Source: a virus
Length of the DNA: 58,007 nt
Strand: one strand, 5' to 3'
IMG/VR virus record: IMGVR_UViG_3300041407_000352
Coordinates: 1 to 58,007 of that record
Below are positions 9,001 to 14,331 of the stretch, piece by piece. The translations under genes and the position numbers were made by a program. The notes beneath the pieces were generated by a model that was given only the letters and a program-made list of their open reading frames with translations, ran no database searches and had not been told where the DNA came from. The stretch's first letter is position 1, and each line of letters begins with the position of its first letter.

Positions 9001-9645
9001 GGTGAAGCCAGCGATCTGCATGGTGTCGGCGATTTTGTTGTTGTTCTGGTTCTGCGTAATGCGGGTGACGCGGATCAGCCAGCCACTGGTAGCGGCGGGC
9101 AAATCAATGCGGCGGGTTCGCTCATAGGTGCTGGTGGTTTTGCCGTCGACGGCTTCGCTCAGCACCTGTTGATAGGCGCCGCCGTCGGTGGCCAGCTCAA
9201 CCTTGTATTCAATCCGGTAACCATTCACGTTGCCGCTGGCATCAACCGATTGCAGCGCTGGCCAGGCGAAGCGCAGGCGCACCGCTGACAGCTCAGAATT
9301 GCTGATCGCTCGAACCCACGGCGTGCCGCTGCGCAATTCGATACCCAGAGAGGTTTCGTTCTCGATCGACGGGATACCCTGTATGTAACTCTGCTCGACC
9401 GAACCGCTGCGGAACTCCCATTTCAGGTTGGGAAAGTTCATATTGCCCTGGGGATCTTGCAAGGGCGTGTTGTCGAGGAAGATGTCTTGCGCGGTCGGGT
9501 TGCCGGCGAACTCACCCTCCCCGATCGCGATCAGGATCTTGGCCACGGCCACCGAGCGCAAGCTGTCCGGCACCTCGGTCGGCGTCTTCGGTTTGTCCGA
9601 ACCACCCTTGGCGCCAAAGACGTCAATTTTCTCTGCTGCGCCCAT
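6061..9645 (-). CDS. Tail tip / host specificity protein J
   Basis: The length (1194 aa) and position, after the tape measure and M-L-K-I genes, match lambda gpJ. The N-terminal part (about 1-480) contains the conserved tip-hub sequence (for example WAYKxEL-like and GPAxDL-like blocks, and a QYCDQLVPDGKGG loop). Fibronectin type III-like repeats lie about 620-820. Residues 840-1060 form a helical, Ala- and Thr-rich region with coiled-coil character. The last about 130 residues would contact the host receptor. The ATG follows TGGAGAAAAG. J is the usual determinant of adsorption, so its C-terminus is the part most likely to differ among relatives. Confidence 0.93.
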   Translation of the reverse strand: MGAAEKIDVFGAKGGSDKPKTPTEVPDSLRSVAVAKILIAIGEGEFAGNPTAQDIFLDNTPLQDPQGNMNFPNLKWEFRSGSVEQSYIQGIPSIENETSLGIELRSGTPWVRAISNSELSAVRLRFAWPALQSVDASGNVNGYRIEYKVELATDGGAYQQVLSEAVDGKTTSTYERTRRIDLPAATSGWLIRVTRITQNQNNNKIADTMQIAGFTEVIDAKLRYPNTALLYIEFSAEQFRNIPAVTIECHARKWLVPSNYNPETRSYTGIWDGTLKEAWTDNPAWITYGVTVNDRFGLGRRIKPWQVDKWELYRIAQYCDQLVPDGKGGQEPRFICNLNLQGKADAWALLRDISAIYRGMTYWAQGQVFTLSDMPRATDFDFAYTRANVLDGKFTYSSASERTRYSRALISYDNPANNYDTDVTAVTDAKLQRRYGDNPLEISAIGCTRESEAQRRGKWALLTNSKDRGINFRVGLDGRIPLPGYVIPVADELLAGRAIGGRISEVAGRAITLDRDTQAKAGDRLILNLPNGKCEGRTVQSVAGRVVTVTVAFSTVPEPELVWALDADDLAVPLYRVTSVSRPEPGVFEISAVQYDPSKFAHIDTGARLEERPISVIPITVVPAPASVTVTSNSVVSQGIAVSTMSIIWPAVNGAVAYDVEWRKDSGNWIKLPRTGSTGVDVVGIYAGAYLARVRAVSAFDISSIWRSSMLTNLKGKDGLPPAVSYLTATPLLFGIYLKWGFPDDAEDTQRTEIWYGPTTSLEAATKLTDLSYPQSDYSMLGLRAGVTFFFWARLVDRIGNIGPWYPIGIGVMGQSSADAAAILEMIAGQIGETELGQDLLDEINKIPGLQAQIDALDGLSGYDPEATYVEGDLVVSGKRIYQATGDVPVSSPPPNATYWLDVGQTIDTANGLAQQVATNTASINEIDGVVTAQATAFEALRAASRDDNGEGDLADALKGWTSTAAIASESRVRTSENEAFAQRITTFDAKLGENAANITELEQVVATNESATATKIDQISVTVGQNGTAIEQNTAAIQQTSTAYADTAGKLSTMWSVKMQVTAGGQYVAAGIGLGIENTGAGLQSQFLVSADRFAIVNTIAGGAISVPFAVQGGQVFMNSAFIADGTITNAKIGSYISSTNYIPGVQGWILNKDGTLEINGIVPGQGRLVINSLNLSVYDVNNVLRVRLGYLG

Positions 9646-9659
9646 GCTTTTCTCCAGGC

Positions 9660-9682
9660 AAAAAAAACCGCCTCATGGGCGG
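9660..9682 (-). terminator. Hairpin and T-run upstream of J
   Basis: Minus-strand CCGCC-catga-GGCGG is followed by seven T residues and then the J Shine-Dalgarno. The stem is short (5 bp), so termination may be partial. Confidence 0.5.
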
Positions 9683-9703
9683 CTGTGTTGTCCAGCGGTT
9701 TGG

Positions 9704-10285
9704 CTACATCTGGTCTTCTGCGTAGATCGCGGCACTGATGATCGCGCCGCCCCACCGACGCTTGCCGATGCAAAGCGGTACCGGATTTCCTGATGCCGTG
9801 GTGTTCTTCGCGCTGCCGAAGGCATAACCCGGGGTGTTCTCGGGGGCTGCGCTCGTCTTCAAACCGCTGGGCTGCGGACTCAACATTTGGATAACACCAC
9901 CGGCAACCAACGCGATACCCACAGGAAGTAGAGCCTGAAAGCCAGGTATGAATGAAGCGACGATAAGTATTGCGCCAACGATAGTTTGGAGGATCCCCGC
10001 TCGCTTGCTGCCAGTGATCACAGGGGCAATGCGGATCTCACCCGATCCGCAGTATCCAAGCTCTTTTTCGTCAATATTTTTTGATCCGCGAAACACGGCA
10101 AATTCCATACCTCGCGATTTTGCGTTTGAAATGAAACGCTCAAAGCCGGGGATCTGAATGCACAGTGCTTTTATGGCTTCCGCCGGAGAGCGCACCGACA
10201 GTCTGAATAACCGACCGAATTGCCGCAGTTGCCCGTAAAGCCTGATCGTGGTGATGGGCTGATAGTCGATAGAAAATGCTGCCAT
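9704..10285 (-). CDS. Tail assembly protein I
   Basis: The 193-aa product from ATG 10285 (SD TGGAGAAAA) has the lambda gpI features. An N-terminal small domain starts TIRLYGQLRQFGRLFRLSV, and a central hydrophobic glycine-rich region at about 115-150 (VGAILIVASFIPGFQALLPV) resembles a membrane helix pair. A tail ends in CIGKRRWGGAIISA. It lies between K and J, although two small extra genes and three plus-strand genes separate it from K. In lambda, gpI acts in tail tip assembly and is not kept in the virion. Confidence 0.87.
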   Translation of the reverse strand: MAAFSIDYQPITTIRLYGQLRQFGRLFRLSVRSPAEAIKALCIQIPGFERFISNAKSRGMEFAVFRGSKNIDEKELGYCGSGEIRIAPVITGSKRAGILQTIVGAILIVASFIPGFQALLPVGIALVAGGVIQMLSPQPSGLKTSAAPENTPGYAFGSAKNTTASGNPVPLCIGKRRWGGAIISAAIYAEDQM

Positions 10286-10301
10286 TGTTTTCTCCAGGTA
10301 T

Positions 10302-10330
10302 AAAAAAACCGCCCTCGGGCGGTTTTTAAA
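10302..10330. terminator. Bidirectional terminator between I and the lipoprotein gene
   Basis: AAAAACCGCCC and GGGCGGTTTTT face each other with a minimal loop, giving A/T runs on both sides and function in either direction. The leftward side is followed at once by the SD of gene I. Confidence 0.75.
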
Positions 10331-10332
10331 TC

Positions 10333-10755
10333 TCACAGCGTCGTAGGCAAAATATCTATCTGCCCATCGCCACCAGTAAACACTCGGTACTTCTTCACTG
10401 AGTTTTGCGCTGCCACCGCATCTCGCTCGATACGCTCGGCGCCCATCCCACACATTCCTGATCCAGAATATGCGGCACCCAAAGTCAACGGACCTGGAGG
10501 CAAAAAGAATGCGGCTTTCTGACCTGGGTCAAGCAATGCAACCTTCTCACCGTCAATGAAAACAGCCATTGAGCAGAAACTACCTGTATGTCCCGAGTCG
10601 CGTATCACCTGTACTGTTCCGAAACTACCTGCAGGCTTGCTCTGGAATTTCAAAAGCTGCTGGGCTGGTGCCTGCGATGCTTGGGAAGAAGGAACTGGTG
10701 ATGTCGAACACCCAGCCAACAGCATAACCGCCACCGCTCCTATCAAAATCCGCAT
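10333..10755 (-). CDS. Lipoprotein inside the tail operon, 140 aa
   Basis: From ATG 10755 (SD GAGGAAG) the protein starts MRILIGAVAVMLLAGCSTSP, a clear lipoprotein signal with cleavage before Cys15. The mature part is Ser/Ala/Gln-rich and then a beta-type domain with Cys residues (FCSMAV, GMCGMG). It lies between K and I and is bounded by its own terminators, so it is an accessory gene within the tail module. Phage lipoproteins near tail-tip genes, such as Cor or Llp types, can block receptor use by superinfecting phage. That role is an inference from position. Confidence 0.83.
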   Translation of the reverse strand: MRILIGAVAVMLLAGCSTSPVPSSQASQAPAQQLLKFQSKPAGSFGTVQVIRDSGHTGSFCSMAVFIDGEKVALLDPGQKAAFFLPPGPLTLGAAYSGSGMCGMGAERIERDAVAAQNSVKKYRVFTGGDGQIDILPTTL

Positions 10756-10807
10756 GATTCTTCCTCGTCCTGAAAGGGGGTGACTGTACCACCGGGGTGC
10801 CATGAAA

Positions 10808-10834
10808 CGAAAAAGCCCAGCTGTTGGCTGGGCT
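10808..10834 (-). terminator. Terminator after the 61-aa gene
   Basis: An 8-bp stem AGCCCAGC/GCTGGGCT with a 5-nt loop is followed on the minus strand by TTTTTCG. It separates the 61-aa gene from the lipoprotein gene. Confidence 0.75.
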
Positions 10835-10860
10835 CTAATCATAAATATGCAAGACAACGC

Positions 10861-11046
10861 CTACACGGTGTACTGAATGTCGAATTCGGGATAGACCCTA
10901 CCAAATTCCTTGGCAAGTAAATTGATAGCATCTTGTGCCGTATAAGCGAAGATTGGCCTGCTACCAGTGCTTCTGGTAGCCGTGTTGCCTGGTTTCATTC
11001 GAACATACTTTACAGTGAAGTAACTCTTCTTAGGAGGCGTCGCCAT
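10861..11046 (-). CDS. Small hypothetical protein, 61 aa
   Basis: ATG 11046 follows AAGGAG. The product begins MATPPKKSYFTVKYVRMKPG and is basic at its N-terminus. It ends in a short acidic helix and strand (LLAKEFGRVYPEFDIQYTV), resembling a small alpha-beta fold. No known domain is recognised. It is transcribed with the late genes. Confidence 0.65.
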   Translation of the reverse strand: MATPPKKSYFTVKYVRMKPGNTATRSTGSRPIFAYTAQDAINLLAKEFGRVYPEFDIQYTV

Positions 11047-11129
11047 GGTAGCTCCTTGCTTTGTTGGCCCAGCCCTGATGGCTGGTTCACCAAAATCTAT
11101 CACGCCGCCCCCGGACATCCAAATCCTGT

Positions 11130-11172
11130 TCCCCAGTAACGCCCCACACTGACCGAGTAGTAGGCTCCTGCC
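11130..11172 (+). repeat. 43-nt leader repeat, copy 1
   Basis: It aligns with 11541-11583 at about 34 of 43 positions. The conserved blocks are CCCCAGTAACGC at the start and CGAGTAGTAG near the end. Both copies lie upstream of a plus-strand small gene (75 and 24 nt before the start codon). They probably are duplicated promoter or leader sequences for these accessory genes. Confidence 0.6.
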
Positions 11173-11246
11173 TTCATGCAACGGACACTTCAGTTTTTTG
11201 CGAACCGAAGGTAGGTACCATCCACACCCTGAATTCGGAGGACGGC

Positions 11247-11510
11247 ATGACAGACACCACTTTCAGCTTTAAATACCTCGGCCACACAAGACGAGACGAC
11301 GGCCTGATTGGGCGATACCACATAGAAGTGACCGACAGCAGCAGCGGCAAGACCGCGACGATCTCTGTTGAGCCCAGACACCTTGCGTCTGCCCGGAGCA
11401 TGAAACGGATTCTTCTAGATCGATGCATGTTCTATAGGGCAACAAAGGCGTCACACGACCGGATGCTTCTCGCACTTCTCGATAAGCAGCCTGAAGTCAT
11501 CCAAGCGTAA
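11247..11510 (+). CDS. Small accessory protein, 87 aa
   Basis: ATG 11247 follows CGGAGGAC. The product has a beta-strand-rich N-terminal half (FSFKYLGHTRRDDGLIGRYH) and a helical C-terminal half. No domain is recognised. It runs against the surrounding leftward tail operon and has its own repeated leader upstream, the signs of a moron gene expressed independently of the late operon. Confidence 0.72.
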   Translation: MTDTTFSFKYLGHTRRDDGLIGRYHIEVTDSSSGKTATISVEPRHLASARSMKRILLDRCMFYRATKASHDRMLLALLDKQPEVIQA

Positions 11511-11540
11511 CTCGGCACGCTGGACTTTCGCCTGTACGAA

Positions 11541-11583
11541 TCCCCAGTAACGCACCACAACCGGCGAGTAGTAGCCTCATCCC
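11541..11583 (+). repeat. 43-nt leader repeat, copy 2
   Basis: Second copy of the element at 11130-11172, here 24 nt before the GTG start of the 93-aa gene. The conserved CCCCAGTAACGC and GAGTAGTAG blocks keep the same spacing. Confidence 0.6.
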
Positions 11584-11606
11584 CATATTCTCAAGGACGA
11601 TGCCCA

Positions 11607-11888
11607 GTGATACTCATCAATTCTGAGCGCGCGCGGTTGATTAGAAGCAACATCTGCGCACCGGGCTCGTACAATCTTCTGGTTGGATCACTCCGATCCG
11701 CCCTATTGGAGGCTCTAGCGAGTACGGACGTTCCTGGCTTTGCGATCTGCAATGCCTTCGTTCCGCTTAAGCGCTCGCTGACCGCAAATGACATTCTGGA
11801 AATCCATGCATTGGCAGATCAGATTGGTCAGTCGAGTGACCCGGATCTATCGGCTATCGGCATGACCTACAAAAAACGCCTCTGTTAA
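11607..11888 (+). CDS. Small accessory protein, 93 aa
   Basis: GTG start with AAGGA upstream. The protein is helical and soluble with a mid-region IxNAFVPLKRSLTANDILEI pattern. It lies behind the second leader repeat and is transcribed against the tail operon, like its neighbours. I do not recognise the family. It could be a lysogeny-expressed host-modifying protein. Confidence 0.65.
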   Translation: MILINSERARLIRSNICAPGSYNLLVGSLRSALLEALASTDVPGFAICNAFVPLKRSLTANDILEIHALADQIGQSSDPDLSAIGMTYKKRLC

Positions 11889-11976
11889 GTACCCAACGGA
11901 TTACCCAGTCCTTTGCCTGCAAGCCCAAGGACTGGGATTGCGCCAATTTCGGCGCGTTTATGACCTGGAGGTCATT

Positions 11977-12237
11977 GTGAGAGAAGGACAAACGCAATTC
12001 CCATATCTGCTGATAACTGATCACCCTGAGGTAATGGTGATCATTTCTTCGGTTTCGGTAGATAGGCAGTTTGTAGGCGATGCCGGGATTTATTCGTTCT
12101 GGACAGAAAAGCCCTATGACGAACTTTTTTCAGCGTTTAGCGCAGAACAAAAAGGCTTCGCGCTCGTTCAAGTTGAAGAGGTTCGATACAACTTTGCGGA
12201 TGGCAAACTGTCGGGAATCATGGCACACATTAACTGA
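11977..12237 (+). CDS. Small accessory protein, 86 aa
   Basis: The GTG at 11977 is chosen because GGAGG lies 6 nt upstream; an upstream alternative start has no SD. The product is a compact alpha-beta protein (FPYLLITDHPEVMVIISSVS). It is the last of three plus-strand genes and its 3' end overlaps the 3' end of the leftward 67-aa gene by 8 nt. Family unknown. Confidence 0.65.
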   Translation: MREGQTQFPYLLITDHPEVMVIISSVSVDRQFVGDAGIYSFWTEKPYDELFSAFSAEQKGFALVQVEEVRYNFADGKLSGIMAHIN

Positions 12238-12433
12238 CCCGTGACCGTCCGCCAGTCCAGAGCACCTTGCCATCGACTACCTCGATCTTGGCGCCCTCGG
12301 CCATGCGATAAGGCCCGCTGAGCACATACTCAGCGCGGCCATCCTGAACATCGACCACAACCGGATCTCGGTTGGGATTTGTAAAGCCTCGACGCCAAGC
12401 GACGGCCGGGGAAAATGGATCTGGCTGACTCAT
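12230..12433 (-). CDS. Small hypothetical protein, 67 aa
   Basis: ATG 12433 follows AGGAGAG. The product begins MSQPDPFSPAVAWRRGFTNP and continues as a beta-rich segment. It lies 25 nt after the stop of K in the tail operon, so it is a late gene. No domain is recognised. Confidence 0.68.
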   Translation of the reverse strand: MSQPDPFSPAVAWRRGFTNPNRDPVVVDVQDGRAEYVLSGPYRMAEGAKIEVVDGKVLWTGGRSRVS

Positions 12434-12458
12434 AACGCTCTCCTGCGGACTTGCCGCG

Positions 12459-13223
12459 TCAGTTAATAGATGGTGCATTTTTGTGCCTGAGAATCAGGCG
12501 TGTTCGGTCCATCCACGGCCCACCAAAAATGATGATCTCGCTCGGGCGGCCGTACAGGTGGTGCAGCAGGAAAGGCCCGGGGCCGAAGGTGTTCGATTCT
12601 TCGCCGGGTAGCACTGAGTCAGTGCCGAGGTAAATGCCAGCATGGTTCGGGTGAGCCGTGCGGCCGACCGCCATAACGATCATGTCGCCGCGTTGCGGCC
12701 GGTCGACTTGCAAGAAGCCGGCAGCCTCGTATTTGGATTCGTACAGACTTTCCGCCTCATCACACTCCCACCACCCCTCTTCGCGTTTAAAGGCCTCGAA
12801 CTCAAGCCCCCACTCGCGCTTGTACCAGTCCGCGCAGACCTGCCAGCAGTCCCAAGCCCCGTGCACAAACGGCCGGTTGAGCAGCGCCGTGTCGCCGCTT
12901 GGTGTAATGCTGCGCAGATCACCTTCCGGCCAACTGAGGATGTGCCAGGGCATGGTTGTCGCCTCGCACATGGCCAAGTCATGCGGTGACGGCCGGCTGG
13001 TTGCGTCAGGGTGGGTGTGGAAGATGCCGATCACCTCACCCACGTCTTCCGCCGCGGCGTAGTCCTCCGGATCAATTCGAAACTCTTCGGTCGGCTCAGT
13101 GGCGATGTTCCGGCACGGGAAGTACCTCTGCTTCCTGCCAATCGCCAGCAACAACCCGCAAGCCTCTTTCGGATAGTGGGCGGCCGCGTGCGCTGCCATG
13201 GCGCTCAAGATGTGCTTGCGCAT
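12459..13223 (-). CDS. Tail assembly protein K: JAMM plus NlpC/P60 domains
   Basis: The 254-aa product has an N-terminal JAB/MPN metalloprotease domain with E20 and the full JAMM motif (H69, H71, S79, D82). A C-terminal NlpC/P60 domain follows, with the nucleophile Cys in WDC (C126) and a His in HPNHAG (H194). This two-domain build is that of lambda gpK, which belongs to the tail tip assembly set and may cut peptidoglycan during DNA entry. ATG 13223 follows CGGAG and lies 2 nt after the L stop. Confidence 0.92.
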   Translation of the reverse strand: MRKHILSAMAAHAAAHYPKEACGLLLAIGRKQRYFPCRNIATEPTEEFRIDPEDYAAAEDVGEVIGIFHTHPDATSRPSPHDLAMCEATTMPWHILSWPEGDLRSITPSGDTALLNRPFVHGAWDCWQVCADWYKREWGLEFEAFKREEGWWECDEAESLYESKYEAAGFLQVDRPQRGDMIVMAVGRTAHPNHAGIYLGTDSVLPGEESNTFGPGPFLLHHLYGRPSEIIIFGGPWMDRTRLILRHKNAPSIN

Positions 13224-13225
13224 GG

Positions 13226-13978
13226 TCAACTCCGTGCGATCAGGGACACCGCGGGGAATCCGCCGTGAGGTAGTTGGTTGTTCTCGCCGAAACGCAATTT
13301 GCAGGACTTGAGCCCGCCCTTGCACTCGTCCTTGCTCGGGTCGTCCGTGGGGTTGTCGTCGTCATCGAACATGGCGCCGCCGATGTAACCGCAATTCGGG
13401 CCGCGGTAGCCGCCGGTCATTGCCCAGTGACAGAAGGTCGTCATCTGGCGCCCTGGCAATCCGTGGTTGTCGATCTCACCTGGTGAGGACAGCTCCCATT
13501 GCACTACCTCGCCGTCTTCGCTGGTCTTCTGATCGATAAACCAGATTTCCAGCGCTTCTTGTGTCGGGTCGGCAGTCGGATTGCCTTCCGGAAAGTTCGC
13601 CGCGTCCAGATACTTGACCATCGTCTCGCGCACGGTCAGCTGAAACTTCAACAGGTCGTCGAAAGCTAGGCACAGCGCAGTGATGCGCCCGTTGACGTTG
13701 GCCGCCATGAAAGTGGGCCGAGTCGCGCTACCGTTGCTGTCGGCGCCGATACCCTCGATCTGTACTGGCCAGGCCACGTATTCGTTGCCCTGCCAAATGA
13801 TCGACTTAGCCGGCAGCTCTTCAGCTGAGCCCTCATAAGCCAAAAGCTCATCAGGCGTGTGCGGGATGGCGTGAGCGTGAAAGCGCAGAACGTCCGCCCC
13901 GTACTCGGTGCCATCGATTTCAAACAGCCGCACTTCCCCGCCGGGCTCCAGCTTCTGGATGTCCGTAATCAAAGCCAT
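13226..13978 (-). CDS. Minor tail protein L (Fe-S cluster type)
   Basis: The length of 250 aa fits lambda gpL. Four Cys in the C-terminal third (C183, C196, C219, C226), in the arrangement C-H-W-x10-C ... C-x6-C, match the iron-sulphur cluster ligands of gpL. It is between M and K as in lambda and forms part of the tail tip. Confidence 0.92.
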   Translation of the reverse strand: MALITDIQKLEPGGEVRLFEIDGTEYGADVLRFHAHAIPHTPDELLAYEGSAEELPAKSIIWQGNEYVAWPVQIEGIGADSNGSATRPTFMAANVNGRITALCLAFDDLLKFQLTVRETMVKYLDAANFPEGNPTADPTQEALEIWFIDQKTSEDGEVVQWELSSPGEIDNHGLPGRQMTTFCHWAMTGGYRGPNCGYIGGAMFDDDDNPTDDPSKDECKGGLKSCKLRFGENNQLPHGGFPAVSLIARS

Positions 13979-13989
13979 GCGGCGTTACC

Positions 13990-14328
13990 TCAGGGGTGAA
14001 AGGTTTGTTCGAAGGTAGCGGTCAGCGTGTAAACCGAACCGCCTTTGTGCGACGGCTGAAAGCCGGTGCATTTGTAGAGCCCGAGTTCGCCGAGTGGCGG
14101 CGTCCACAGGAAAGCCTTTGCCCCCTTGTGGCGGCGCAGGAACGTGATGATTTCCTTGATCCGTTCCGAGCTGCCAGTGTGGGTGACCGGCCAAGACTGT
14201 TGTTCGTTGTTGATGCCGTCCGACACAGACTGGCTGTAACCGTCACCGAAGCCCTTGGTGCGAACGCGCTGCCTGATGTCGCCCGTCGCACCCTTTTCCG
14301 ACTGCCAGGTGAATCGCTCAATTGCCAT
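13990..14328 (-). CDS. Minor tail protein M
   Basis: The 112-aa product begins with a beta-rich segment (FTWQSEKGATGDIRQRVRTKGFGDGYSQ, residues 5-32) and ends YTLTATFEQTF, as in the lambda gpM/phage_min_tail family. It starts 3 nt after the tape measure stop and is followed by L. Confidence 0.9.
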   Translation of the reverse strand: MAIERFTWQSEKGATGDIRQRVRTKGFGDGYSQSVSDGINNEQQSWPVTHTGSSERIKEIITFLRRHKGAKAFLWTPPLGELGLYKCTGFQPSHKGGSVYTLTATFEQTFHP

Positions 14329-14331
14329 GGA

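Noticed and set aside
8026-9288. Long plus-strand open frame (420 aa)
   Set aside because: It lies fully antisense to J, has no SD, and its composition is that expected from GC-rich codon structure.
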